Shown in pieces: positions 28,720 through 37,276 of a DNA stretch of 64,000 bases. The notes below the pieces were generated by a model. That model saw only the letters and a program-made list of their open reading frames with translations. It searched no databases and had not been told where the DNA came from. The DNA comes from Vibrio alfacsensis (GTDB lineage Bacteria; Pseudomonadota; Gammaproteobacteria; Enterobacterales; Vibrionaceae): contig NZ_CP032093.1 in the NCBI RefSeq assembly GCF_003544875.1, positions 2,728,001 through 2,792,000 on the forward strand, in the 5' to 3' direction. Position numbers and translations under genes: made by a program. Every line of letters begins with the position of its first letter. The stretch's first letter is position 1.

Positions 28720-29559
28720 TTATTCTTTTACAGCGCCACTGACTAGGCCCTTAGCAATGTGTTTCTGAGTTGCTACAAAAAGTAATGTGATAGGTACCGC
28801 GACCAATAGTGCACCTGCGGTAAATAGAGTGAAGTTCTCGGCTGAGTTGGAACGAATCCAACTGAAAATACCGATCGCTAATGTCATTTTCTCTTCACTG
28901 CGTAAGATCAAGGTTGGCAAAATGAAATCCATCCAAGGTGCAGTGAAAGACATCAGTGCCACAAATACCAATATTGGTTTTGCCAATGGCAAGATGATTT
29001 CGAAGAAAATGGTTAAGTGACCTGCGCCGTCAATCTTCGCCGCTTCATCCAGTGAAGTTGGAATAGCATCGAAGTAGCCTTTCACTAACCAAGACAAGAA
29101 TGGCAGGCTACCTGTTACGTAGACCAACAACAGGCCCCAGTAGCTATCTATCAGATTCAACTTGGAGAGCAGAACATAGATAGCAGTCATGGATAGAAAT
29201 GCTGGAAACATCTGTAATACTAGAATGCTCAGCATGACATTACGCTTGCCACGAAAACGGTAGCGAGAGAACGTATACGCTGTGATGGTAACCAGAACCA
29301 GCGAGATAAGCATGTTTGCTACCGCTAGATAAAACGTATTCTTATACCATTGGATATAAGGAGTATCGTTTAACAGCGTACGGTAGTGGTCCAGAGTAAA
29401 CTCGAATCCAGTAAAGGTTGAGCTAAATAGGTTGGTACCGGGCTTAAATGAAGCCAAAATCGTCCAAATCACTGGAGCCAACACCGCTAACGCATTAAGC
29501 GACAAGAAGATATAGACGAATACGGTACTAATTTTTAGAGGTTTCTTAGTCGTCGACAT
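28720..29559 (-). CDS. malG: Maltose/oligosaccharide ABC transporter permease, MalG family
   Basis: 279 residues with six transmembrane segments. The EAA loop is visible (SLDEAAKIDGAGHLTIFFEIILPLAKP), the contact site for the ATPase. It is two bases downstream of the MalF-like gene. The second permease half of a carbohydrate importer (CUT1 family); the symbol reflects family, not proven maltose specificity. Confidence 0.88.
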   Translation of the reverse strand: MSTTKKPLKISTVFVYIFLSLNALAVLAPVIWTILASFKPGTNLFSSTFTGFEFTLDHYRTLLNDTPYIQWYKNTFYLAVANMLISLVLVTITAYTFSRYRFRGKRNVMLSILVLQMFPAFLSMTAIYVLLSKLNLIDSYWGLLLVYVTGSLPFLSWLVKGYFDAIPTSLDEAAKIDGAGHLTIFFEIILPLAKPILVFVALMSFTAPWMDFILPTLILRSEEKMTLAIGIFSWIRSNSAENFTLFTAGALLVAVPITLLFVATQKHIAKGLVSGAVKE

Positions 29560-29561
29560 AA

Positions 29562-30848
29562 TTACATACCTACATCTTCTTTGAATGATTTCATTCTTCT
29601 AAATTGCCAAATCGCAATCGTAGAAAGGAACAAGAAAATAACTATCGAGACAACCGCGGCAATATGATATTGCTGGAAGTCTAGGGTCAACTTATAGATC
29701 CAAGTAATCAAGATATCGGTATGGCCCGCAAAGCGATAATCCGGATTAATTGGCCCGCCTTCTGTCAATAGGTATATTGCACCAAAGTTGTTGAAGTTAT
29801 GGGAAAAAGTCATCACCAAAGACGGTGCTAATTGAGACAAAACCATAGGTAACGTGATTTCTTTAAACTGCTGGAACTTACTCGCGCCATCAACCTCAGC
29901 CGCTTCATAAAGGTCCGCAGGAATATTGGTCAATGCACTTGAGATCATCAGCATGAAATATGGGGCGCTCGCCCAAACACTCACCAAAATAACGGTAATC
30001 TTGGCTGTAAATGGATCGGATAAGAACCCAATTGATTCTATACCGATGCTGTTTAGCAGGTTGTTTACCGGACCTACACCATTGAGCAAGAGACGGAAAA
30101 CAAGCAAAGTCACAAACGCCGGAATCGCATAAGGTAAAATAAAGATTAAACGCCATGCTTTCTTGAACTTGATGTCACGATTTTCTACCGCAAGCGACAA
30201 TAAAAAGCCAAATCCAAAGGTAAAGACGGTCGCACAAACTGCCCAGATTACCGTCCAAGTTGCTACACCAAAGAAGGTGCCAGACCAGATTTTCAGTTCA
30301 AACAGAGCGCTAAAGTTCTTAAAGCCAACCCAATCCACTAAACTTCTTGGCGGAATATGATTCGGCGCAGAATAGTTAGTGAAAGCTACCATCACCGTGA
30401 TGGAGATTGGCAATATGATGAATAGCAATGTGGCAGCAGCAGCCGGTGTAAGCATCAAGAAGGCAAAGTTCTTCTCGTACATACGAACCCATTGCTGTTT
30501 CAAGGTTAGCGGCTTCTGGTCAGCCAGAGTCTTAGCATCATTGACGTTTGCTCGGTAAACCAAAGCAAACAGGGCGATGATCAAGATGGCTACCACACCT
30601 TCTACCAACATAAAGATCGAGTTATCACCTTGGATAATGTCGAAGCCTTTACGGGTCTGGGCTACCTCACCTAAGCTAATCAGTCCTTTGATGGCTGCAA
30701 ACAGATCCATCGCAAAGTAAACAAAGGCAATCTGGATAAATAGAAAGGCAAAGCCCTTCAGGTGAGCACCGCTTCTTAGTTGACTCCCCCCCATAATGAA
30801 CAGGGAGATAGGCGCGCTAGGCGCCTCATTCTTAGCAGTTAATTGCAT
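29562..30848 (-). CDS. malF: Maltose/oligosaccharide ABC transporter permease, MalF family
   Basis: 428 residues, shorter than E. coli MalF (514) and closer to the Gram-positive/MdxF form because the large periplasmic loop is reduced. It has about eight hydrophobic segments, with two in an N-terminal extension (residues 30-120). The EAA loop reads LYEAAEVDGASKFQQFKEITLPM. It lies 18 bp after the binding-protein gene and is followed at once by malG. CUT1 family importer; the exact sugar is unknown. Confidence 0.88.
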   Translation of the reverse strand: MQLTAKNEAPSAPISLFIMGGSQLRSGAHLKGFAFLFIQIAFVYFAMDLFAAIKGLISLGEVAQTRKGFDIIQGDNSIFMLVEGVVAILIIALFALVYRANVNDAKTLADQKPLTLKQQWVRMYEKNFAFLMLTPAAAATLLFIILPISITVMVAFTNYSAPNHIPPRSLVDWVGFKNFSALFELKIWSGTFFGVATWTVIWAVCATVFTFGFGFLLSLAVENRDIKFKKAWRLIFILPYAIPAFVTLLVFRLLLNGVGPVNNLLNSIGIESIGFLSDPFTAKITVILVSVWASAPYFMLMISSALTNIPADLYEAAEVDGASKFQQFKEITLPMVLSQLAPSLVMTFSHNFNNFGAIYLLTEGGPINPDYRFAGHTDILITWIYKLTLDFQQYHIAAVVSIVIFLFLSTIAIWQFRRMKSFKEDVGM

Positions 30849-30866
30849 AGCGAATAATCCAAATAA

Positions 30867-32093
30867 TTACTGTTGCATTGAGATTTGCTGTTGGACGATG
30901 GTTTGCGCCTTGTTCAGCACACCCTCTACGTCCTTACCGTTGTTCCATACCTCAGTAACAGCCGCAGCCATTGGTTGCCAGATGTAGCCCATCTCAGGGA
31001 TAGACGGCATCGCATCAGCGTGGAAGCCTTGGTTAATAACAGCCTGAGTCAGCGGTGTTGCACTCGACTCAATATCTTGCATAACGGTAGTTACTGGAGG
31101 AATCGCACCCGTCATCTCATAGCGTTTTTCCGCCATCGCTTCTGACGATAAGAAATCTGCAAACAATTGAGATGCGCGTGGATACTCAGTAAACGCAGAC
31201 ACAACGGCAAGGCGAACCGTTGAGAAAGTACGTGGATGATGACCATCTAGAGTAGGAATAGAAGTAACACCTAGATTAATGCCAGACTTCTTAAAGCCCG
31301 CTTCTGCCCAAGGACCATCAATAAGCGTAGCGACTTTGCCCTCTTGGAACAGACCGCGACGTACTTGCGGGTCAGTCAGGTCAGCCGAATTTGCGCTGTT
31401 CGCTTCTTTAAGTTTGAGCATTGCAGTTAAGCCCTTAACCGCTCCCTCATTAGCTATACCCAAGTCTTGAGGGTTAGAGCCCTCATCACCAAACTCATAG
31501 CCACCGTTCATCGCAAAAAACATACGAGACTCGTAGTAGTTCTGTACGTTCCACAGCAATGCGTATTTCTTCTGGCGAGAGTTATTAAACGTCTTTGAGA
31601 AATCGATGATCTCTTCAAAAGTCTTTGGCTCTTCGTTAAGCAGGTCTTTGTTGTAGTACATCGCTAGAGTTGCAAAAGAGACTGGGAAGCCATAGCCAAC
31701 GTTGTTTGCTTTAGATGCGGCAACCGCGCCTGGGATGAACTCTTTTTCGATGCGGTCTGCACTAACGAGGTTCTCCATTACGCCACCCGCAACCACTAGG
31801 CGACCTAAGGTATCGTGTTCGATTTCAACAACATCTCCCACACGCGTCGTTCCGCCGTCTTGAATCAAACGTGTTGTAGTATCGACGGGAGACAAAGAGC
31901 GAAAGGTAAATGACACGTCATAACCATTCTGCTCATTAAATTCTTTGGCAGCGTACTCCATAAATTGCGTGCTCGGGCCATGGTCTGCCCAAATAAGGAG
32001 TTTAGCATTAGCTTCTGGAACAATTTCTTGAGCCACCGCTGAACCGCAAATGCAGCTCGTCGCGATCAAGGTAGATAAGATGGCTTTGTTCAT
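30867..32093 (-). CDS. malE: Extracellular sugar-binding protein, MalE family
   Basis: 408 residues with an N-terminal signal peptide (MNKAILSTLIATSC..., cleavage near AVA-QE). The mature part has the solute-binding family 1 pattern (KLLIWADHGPSTQFMEYAAKEFNEQNG; FPVSFATLAMYYNKDLL; VATLIDGPWAEAGFKKSGINLG). It delivers an oligosaccharide from the periplasm to MalFG. It is the first gene of the malEFG-GH13 operon, divergent from the porin operon across a 411-bp control region with two TrmB-type operators and two Crp-like sites. Confidence 0.9.
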   Translation of the reverse strand: MNKAILSTLIATSCICGSAVAQEIVPEANAKLLIWADHGPSTQFMEYAAKEFNEQNGYDVSFTFRSLSPVDTTTRLIQDGGTTRVGDVVEIEHDTLGRLVVAGGVMENLVSADRIEKEFIPGAVAASKANNVGYGFPVSFATLAMYYNKDLLNEEPKTFEEIIDFSKTFNNSRQKKYALLWNVQNYYESRMFFAMNGGYEFGDEGSNPQDLGIANEGAVKGLTAMLKLKEANSANSADLTDPQVRRGLFQEGKVATLIDGPWAEAGFKKSGINLGVTSIPTLDGHHPRTFSTVRLAVVSAFTEYPRASQLFADFLSSEAMAEKRYEMTGAIPPVTTVMQDIESSATPLTQAVINQGFHADAMPSIPEMGYIWQPMAAAVTEVWNNGKDVEGVLNKAQTIVQQQISMQQ

Positions 32094-32127
32094 TATTGGT
32101 TTTCCTTGTATGGATTCTTTTGCTAAT

Positions 32128-32150
32128 TAGTAGTACACCCTGTACGTCCA
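32128..32150. promoter_or_regulatory. Putative TrmB operator at the malE operon
   Basis: TAGTAGTA at 32128-32135, a 7-base spacer, then TACGTCCA at 32143-32150. It has the same left arm, spacing and TAC start of the right arm as the sites at 32445 and 35839. It lies 34 bp upstream of the malE start codon. Confidence 0.65.
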
Positions 32151-32206
32151 ATTAAACTCCCTGTTTAATTTAAGATCAATGACAGACTCAAAGCCGAATA
32201 CTATTT

Positions 32207-32222
32207 TGTGATAGCCATCATC
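32207..32222. promoter_or_regulatory. Possible Crp-binding site
   Basis: TGTGA-TAGCCA-TCATC: a perfect left half and a 3/5 right half of the Crp consensus TGTGA-N6-TCACA, placed upstream of malE. A weak single-site match. Confidence 0.35.
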
Positions 32223-32383
32223 AATCGTAGCCCTTAATCCCAATAAAACATGGGACAAATCGAAGTTTTCACTGACTAGTGATAAATACTAATAAATAGT
32301 CTAACAGCAACCAATAAATTCCCCTTTCCACCTATTTACACCCAAACATTTTGAGATCTGACGCATACATTCTATTTTCCGAA

Positions 32384-32399
32384 CATGACAAATATCACA
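32384..32399. promoter_or_regulatory. Possible Crp-binding site
   Basis: CATGA-CAAATA-TCACA: a perfect right half and a 3/5 left half of the Crp consensus, 46 bp upstream of the porin-side TrmB operator. A weak match, reported because sugar porin operons are often Crp-controlled. Confidence 0.35.
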
Positions 32400-32444
32400 T
32401 TATTCTACTCATCCCAGTGACTAATAAAGCAACATCCTAAATAT

Positions 32445-32467
32445 TAGTAGTACGCCCTGTACCACCA
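32445..32467. promoter_or_regulatory. Putative TrmB operator at the porin operon
   Basis: TAGTAGTA at 32445-32452, 7-base spacer, TACCACCA at 32460-32467. The surrounding TAGTAGTAC(G/A)CCCTGTAC is shared almost base for base with the malE-side site. It lies 38 bp before the porin ATG. Confidence 0.65.
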
Positions 32468-32504
32468 TTATTGAATTACCTAATCTACCAAAACGGAACT
32501 TAAA

Positions 32505-33530
32505 ATGAACAAGTCAATCTTGTCGGTACTTATCGCTAACGCGTTCATCGCACCTCATGCACTCGCTGATATCTACTCCACGGATCCACAATCAGCAGAG
32601 CAAGACTTTTTCTCATCATTAATCGATGGTACAGGGGGAAATGTCGGGGCTTTTTACGAAAGAGAGGATAAAAAATCTTACGCAGCTGATGGCTCACTGA
32701 TCGGCAACAACACGTACACTGAGAATAGCTTAATCACCGGCTATCTATACAACAACGAACTGCCACTGTCGCTCAACTACTCATATAAGCAGATCACTGA
32801 TATTTGGGACCCAGCAGCGGAAGGGGCAAACTCTTCAGTAAGAACCAGTGACCAACTTGCGACAAACCTGAGGTATCGAAGAGCGCTTGGTAACGGGTTT
32901 AATACTGGCCTTGGTTGGCAAACTGAGATTGAGCGCGGTGACCATAGACAAGGCTCACAGGTCGGTGATATCACCAAGGACCAACATCAGTTTTATACCT
33001 TCCTTGGGTACTGGAACAACGATTGGAAAGGTGGTTTCTATGCTCAGGCTTCCTATGGCCTGCAAAATACGACTGATGACCTCAATACCAGTGTATGGGG
33101 TGACAAAGATCAGACATATTACAAACTGATGATTAAGCCTTATAAGAATTTTGGCAAAGTATTCGCTGGTGTTGAGATTTATTATGAAGACAAAGACACC
33201 GATAGCGGCGTATCCGGTGAGCAATTAGAGAACTTTAAAGAACTGTATATTGAACCAGAAATTGCATACAGCTTTGATACGGGCGGTCGAGTGTTCATTA
33301 AACAACGCTATACCGAAAAAACGACCAAAAACTTAGCTAATGGCAATGAGTATTTTGGTACCGTCAACAAAACAACTTTAGGTTACCAGCACAACTTCGA
33401 AGATTGGATGGTGAGCGCTGAGGTTGAACTGTTCAACGAAGATAAACAAGAAGACACGGGCAGCGGCAAAATTGACTCAGGTAACGAAGAGTACAATAAG
33501 CTAAAACTGATGGCTCTGTATCGCTTCTAA
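32505..33530 (+). CDS. Outer-membrane oligosaccharide porin (beta barrel)
   Basis: 341 residues with a signal peptide (MNKSILSVLIANAFIAPHALA-D). The mature part alternates hydrophobic and polar residues in repeated aromatic strands (ITGYLYNNELPLSLNYSYKQ; QFYTFLGYWNNDWKGGFYAQ) and ends in LMALYRF with a C-terminal Phe, the assembly signal of outer-membrane barrels. It is acidic in its loops. The length and context resemble OmpG/KdgM-type sugar porins, but I cannot assign it firmly to either. It is the first gene of porin-LpxD-like-MalK. Confidence 0.75.
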   Translation: MNKSILSVLIANAFIAPHALADIYSTDPQSAEQDFFSSLIDGTGGNVGAFYEREDKKSYAADGSLIGNNTYTENSLITGYLYNNELPLSLNYSYKQITDIWDPAAEGANSSVRTSDQLATNLRYRRALGNGFNTGLGWQTEIERGDHRQGSQVGDITKDQHQFYTFLGYWNNDWKGGFYAQASYGLQNTTDDLNTSVWGDKDQTYYKLMIKPYKNFGKVFAGVEIYYEDKDTDSGVSGEQLENFKELYIEPEIAYSFDTGGRVFIKQRYTEKTTKNLANGNEYFGTVNKTTLGYQHNFEDWMVSAEVELFNEDKQEDTGSGKIDSGNEEYNKLKLMALYRF

Positions 33531-33548
33531 CCTATTAAGGAAATCGTA

Positions 33549-34562
33549 ATGATAAAGGTCACTGACATCGCCACGCTATTAAATGGTGTTGTAAAAGGTA
33601 ATCCTGAATTGAGCATCGATAGTATTGTCGAACTCACTCACCCTAGCCCTGGAGGTTTGGCGATTGTTCGTCAGCCCAGTGACCTTAAAAAAATTAAGCG
33701 ATGCTTGGCAGACGTCATTATTGGACCAGAATCCATTTGCCAAGACACATCCGCGACAGTCATCATCATAGACCGACTGAAAGCAGAGGATATAAACGCT
33801 TTACTGACCTGGTACAAAGTTCAGCGTTATCGCTTAGATGACCAAGAAAACACGTCTGAGATAGCGGATGTTTACATTGGCAAACACACAACGATTGGCG
33901 ATAACTGTCACTTCAAGCCGGGTGTCAAAATCATGAATGGTGTGACCATTGGTAACAATGTAGCTATCCACGCCAACACCGTTATCAAAGAAGGCACTGT
34001 AATTGGCGACAATGTCACCATCGATTCCAACTGCTCTATTGGCAACTACAGCTTTGAATATCTCAATGATGAAAAGGGCCAGTATGTTCGCTTAGAGAGC
34101 GTAGGACGAGTGATCATTGAAAACAACGTCGAAATAGGCTGCAACAATGCCATCGACAGAGGCACATTAGGCGATACGGTGATCGGGTTGGGAACTAAAC
34201 TCGACAATTTGATTCAAATTGGCCACGACGTAAAAATCGGCCAAAACTGCCTACTGGTTTCCCAAGTTGGTATTGCCGGCTGGACGATCATTGAAGACAA
34301 CGTATTAATCCACGGACAAGTGGGAATCACTGGCGGCGTGACCATAGGTCAAAACAGCCGTATCAAAGCACAAGCTGGGGTCACTCGTTCTTGCCCAGCA
34401 AACAGTCACCTTTCTGGCTACCCAGCCAGAGAGACTAACGAATACTTAAAAACGCTAGCAGCACTAAACAACTTGGTCAAATCACGTAAAAAACAGCCAG
34501 CAGCATCACAACAAGCAGTCGACTCTCAACTGAGTTGGCTACGCAGAATTTTTAATCTTTAA
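33549..34562 (+). CDS. LpxD-like hexapeptide acyltransferase (paralog in the sugar operon)
   Basis: 337 residues. The N-terminal LpxD-type domain (about 1-100) is followed by left-handed beta-helix hexapeptide repeats (about 105-290; IGDNCHFKPGVKIMNGVTIGNN). The region GRVIIENNVEIGCNNAIDRG, then LIQIGHDVKIGQN with the catalytic-type His, and SGYPARETNEYLKTLAALNNL match LpxD closely. LpxD adds 3-hydroxyacyl chains to the glucosamine amino group in lipid A synthesis; the housekeeping lpxD normally sits with bamA-lpxA, so this is probably a paralog. It is 18 bp after the porin gene and 19 bp before the ATPase gene. Its role here is unknown. Confidence 0.78.
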   Translation: MIKVTDIATLLNGVVKGNPELSIDSIVELTHPSPGGLAIVRQPSDLKKIKRCLADVIIGPESICQDTSATVIIIDRLKAEDINALLTWYKVQRYRLDDQENTSEIADVYIGKHTTIGDNCHFKPGVKIMNGVTIGNNVAIHANTVIKEGTVIGDNVTIDSNCSIGNYSFEYLNDEKGQYVRLESVGRVIIENNVEIGCNNAIDRGTLGDTVIGLGTKLDNLIQIGHDVKIGQNCLLVSQVGIAGWTIIEDNVLIHGQVGITGGVTIGQNSRIKAQAGVTRSCPANSHLSGYPARETNEYLKTLAALNNLVKSRKKQPAASQQAVDSQLSWLRRIFNL

Positions 34563-34581
34563 TAAGGTTGCGGAGTAAATC

Positions 34582-35703
34582 ATGGCAACGGTAAGCCTAC
34601 GTAAAGTAGAAAAGCAATACGAAAACGGTTTTAAAGCTGTGCATGGTATCGATCTTGATATCCATGACGGTGAATTCATGGTCTTTGTTGGGCCATCAGG
34701 TTGTGCCAAATCGACCACACTACGCATGGTTGCAGGCCTAGAGGAAATATCCGGTGGTGAAATCCGTATCGGCGAGCGCGTGGTTAACGACCTTGCGCCT
34801 AAAGATCGTGGGATCGCCATGGTGTTCCAAAACTACGCGCTCTATCCGCATAAGACCGTTTTCGACAACATGGCTTTCGGCTTAAAAATGCAGGGGAAAC
34901 CCAAAGAAGAGATCAAAGAGCGTGTCACTGAAGCTGCGGAAAAACTCGAAATCACTGATCTTCTTTACCGCAAGCCTAAAGAGATGTCCGGTGGTCAAAG
35001 ACAGCGTGTGGCAGTAGGTCGAGCCATTGTACGTAAGCCGGAAGTGTTCTTATTCGATGAACCGCTTTCAAACTTAGACGCCAAGCTGCGTGTATCAATG
35101 CGCGTAAAAATTGCCCAGCTTCACCAATCATTGAAAGAAGAAGGCAACCCGGCGACCATGATTTACGTCACCCACGACCAAACTGAAGCTCTGACGCTGG
35201 GCGATCGCATTTGCGTACTCAACAAAGGCGAAATCATGCAAGTCGACTCTCCAGCTAACTTGTATAACTACCCTGCCAACAAATTTGTTGCAGGCTTTAT
35301 TGGCTCACCTGCGATGAATCTGGTCGACACGGCTTTACGTGAAGAAGATGGCAACTACTTCATTGAGCTTGCACCTGGCTCACGCGTAGTAATTCCAACA
35401 CACAAAACGACTAAGTTTAGTCAGCATATTGATACCAAAGTGTATTTTGGTATTCGCCCTGAACATATTTCAATTTCTGAAACTGCCGATGCGTTGAACA
35501 CCATTGAAGGCAAGCTTTCTGTCGTTGAAAACATGGGTAACGAAAAATACCTACATTTCCGAGTTGGTGGCAATCTGATCATCGCTCGCGTGTCGTGTAT
35601 CGATGTTACTACAGCGGATATTGGTAGAAGATTCTACTTCAATCTCGACACTAGCTTTTGCCATATCTTTGATGGCAAAACAGAAGAAAACATCTCTTTA
35701 TAG
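34582..35703 (+). CDS. malK: Sugar ABC transporter ATP-binding protein, MalK/UgpC family
   Basis: 373-residue ATPase expected to serve the MalEFG-type importer encoded divergently. Motifs in order: Walker [10 protein letters not shown] (37-45), Q-loop [11 protein letters not shown], signature MSGGQRQR, Walker [14 protein letters not shown]-loop VTHDQTEA, and a C-terminal MalK/TOBE regulatory domain ([18 protein letters not shown]). Walker A has Ala42 where Gly is usual (GCGKS). It follows the LpxD-like gene by 19 bp and ends at a strong terminator. Confidence 0.92.
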   Translation: MATVSLRKVEKQYENGFKAVHGIDLDIHDGEFMVFVGPSGCAKSTTLRMVAGLEEISGGEIRIGERVVNDLAPKDRGIAMVFQNYALYPHKTVFDNMAFGLKMQGKPKEEIKERVTEAAEKLEITDLLYRKPKEMSGGQRQRVAVGRAIVRKPEVFLFDEPLSNLDAKLRVSMRVKIAQLHQSLKEEGNPATMIYVTHDQTEALTLGDRICVLNKGEIMQVDSPANLYNYPANKFVAGFIGSPAMNLVDTALREEDGNYFIELAPGSRVVIPTHKTTKFSQHIDTKVYFGIRPEHISISETADALNTIEGKLSVVENMGNEKYLHFRVGGNLIIARVSCIDVTTADIGRRFYFNLDTSFCHIFDGKTEENISL

Positions 35704-35718
35704 AGAGTTTTAAACGCA

Positions 35719-35750
35719 AAAAGAGAGCACAATTGTGCTCTCTTTTGCTT
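35719..35750 (+). terminator. Terminator after the MalK-like gene
   Basis: A perfect 12-bp stem AAAAGAGAGCAC/GTGCTCTCTTTT with an AATT loop (35719-35746). Confidence 0.85.
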
Positions 35751-35838
35751 AAATAACAGACAGCGTTATGATCATCGCCATAAAATCAGCCTCACACTTT
35801 GCTGGTCTCTCGCTAGGACAATGCACCAAAATACAATA

Positions 35839-35861
35839 TAGTAGTACACAACCTACTACTA
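35839..35861. promoter_or_regulatory. Putative TrmB operator at the sulfatase operon
   Basis: A perfect inverted repeat, TAGTAGTA (35839-35846), 7-base spacer CACAACC, TACTACTA (35854-35861), ending 12 bp before the sulfatase start codon. It is the most symmetrical of the four copies, and its position would block RNA polymerase or the ribosome-binding region. Confidence 0.72.
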
Positions 35862-35873
35862 TTGAGAATAACA

Positions 35874-37241
35874 ATGAAGAACAAAAAACCAAACGTGATT
35901 TTTATTGTTGCTGACCAGTGGTCAACTGCAATGGCAGACGGCTCAGGTAAAAACGAATTCGTCCAAACCCCGGGGTTAGATACGCTTGCCGAAGAAGGCA
36001 AACGATTTGAACAAAGTTACAGCTCTTACCCACTTTGCTGCCCCGCGCGCGCAAGTATGTTTACTGGCTTAATGCCGCACAATCACGGTTTGATCGACAA
36101 TGAAGAAATCATCGAACACCAAACGGGTGAGTTTCCAACTACCGAAAACTTCCTAGCCAGTGCAAAAACCATGGGTGAAGCGTTTAAGGAAGCCGGTTAC
36201 GACACAGGTTTCTTTGGTAAAGAGCATGCGGCAGGCTATGGTTGGAAAGGCATCGATGAACAAGGCAGTATGAGCTACACGGGTGGCGGTTATCTTGCGG
36301 AAGGTTCGGTATACGATACCGTCTTTGCCAAAGACGCAATCGACTTCATTAAGAAAGATCGTGAGAACCCCTTCTATCTGACTCTGTCATTCATCAACCC
36401 ACATGACATTTGTAAGACTTTAGGTGGCCCTGTCGGTGGTAAAAACATCTCTGATGCGATCTTCTTTTGCCGTAACGATGACGAAAAATACCTACGCGAT
36501 GAAGAGCGCAAAGGCCTACCGGAAAACTTCTCTGACAAGTACATTGAAGGCATGATCAAACATGAAGATTACATGTACAAAGAGCTCGATGATCTGGATG
36601 AAAATTACTGGAAGCAGTTCATCTCAACATACGGTTTACTGATTGAAAAAACCGATTGGCTCGTCGCGTTAGTCCTTGAGCAACTAAAACAGCAAGGCAT
36701 TGATGATAATACCATTGTGGTGTTTACATCCGATCATGGTGAGATGATGGGCAGCCACCGTTTGATCGCCAAGACCGTTTTTTATGAAGAGTCCGCTAAA
36801 ACACCAATGATTATTCGCTATCCACAAGCGATCCAAGCTGGTGAAGTGGATAACCAAAACATGGTTTCGACCGTTGACATCATGCCAACGCTGCTTGACC
36901 TGTGTGATATTGATGTTCCAGAAAACATCGATGGTAAAAGCTTTAAACAGAGCTGTTTAAACGAAAATTCCGTTACGCACAAAGAAGTATTCTGTGAGAA
37001 CTACTTCTCGCGCATGTTCCGATTTGATCAATACAAGTACGTTGAGAGCTTGGTCTATGACAAGCATTACAAGATCCTCATCGACCTTGAGAAAGATCCA
37101 AAAGAGACAGAGAACTTGTTCAATACCAAAGGGTACGAAGAGATCTCGTCCTTTGCCGAGCGACGGATGAAAGAGTGGCTCGAAAAAGAGAACATTGGCT
37201 TAGAATTCGATGCCAAAAATCTGAAGAAGAAAATCGCTTAA
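35874..37241 (+). CDS. Sulfatase, Cys-type (type I, formylglycine-dependent)
   Basis: 455 residues. The sulfatase signature is C55-C-P-A-R59 followed by ASMFTGLMPHNHG; C55 is the residue converted to formylglycine. Metal-site motifs are N-terminal NVIFIVADQWS and SDHGEMMGSH. It starts MKNKKPN and has no signal peptide, so it acts in the cytoplasm, unlike most polysaccharide sulfatases; that implies the sulfated sugar is imported first. A TTG at 35862 is in frame but lies next to the operator; ATG 35874 is preferred. The maturase gene follows in the same direction. Confidence 0.92.
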   Translation: MKNKKPNVIFIVADQWSTAMADGSGKNEFVQTPGLDTLAEEGKRFEQSYSSYPLCCPARASMFTGLMPHNHGLIDNEEIIEHQTGEFPTTENFLASAKTMGEAFKEAGYDTGFFGKEHAAGYGWKGIDEQGSMSYTGGGYLAEGSVYDTVFAKDAIDFIKKDRENPFYLTLSFINPHDICKTLGGPVGGKNISDAIFFCRNDDEKYLRDEERKGLPENFSDKYIEGMIKHEDYMYKELDDLDENYWKQFISTYGLLIEKTDWLVALVLEQLKQQGIDDNTIVVFTSDHGEMMGSHRLIAKTVFYEESAKTPMIIRYPQAIQAGEVDNQNMVSTVDIMPTLLDLCDIDVPENIDGKSFKQSCLNENSVTHKEVFCENYFSRMFRFDQYKYVESLVYDKHYKILIDLEKDPKETENLFNTKGYEEISSFAERRMKEWLEKENIGLEFDAKNLKKKIA

Positions 37242-37248
37242 ACTACAC

Positions 37249-37273
37249 GTTCCCGCCCAGTGCGGGAACTTTT
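37249..37273 (+). terminator. Hairpin between sulfatase and maturase genes
   Basis: A stem GTTCCCGC/GCGGGAAC (37249-37256/37262-37269) followed by only TTTT. It may lower transcription into the maturase gene, or stabilise the sulfatase mRNA end. The maturase ribosome site lies in the 3' arm, so pairing could also limit its translation. Confidence 0.5.
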
Positions 37274-37276
37274 CGT

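Noticed and set aside
37175..37276. A longer maturase N-terminus starting inside the sulfatase gene.
   Set aside because: It would read through the intergenic hairpin, and the radical SAM family starts close to the chosen ATG.
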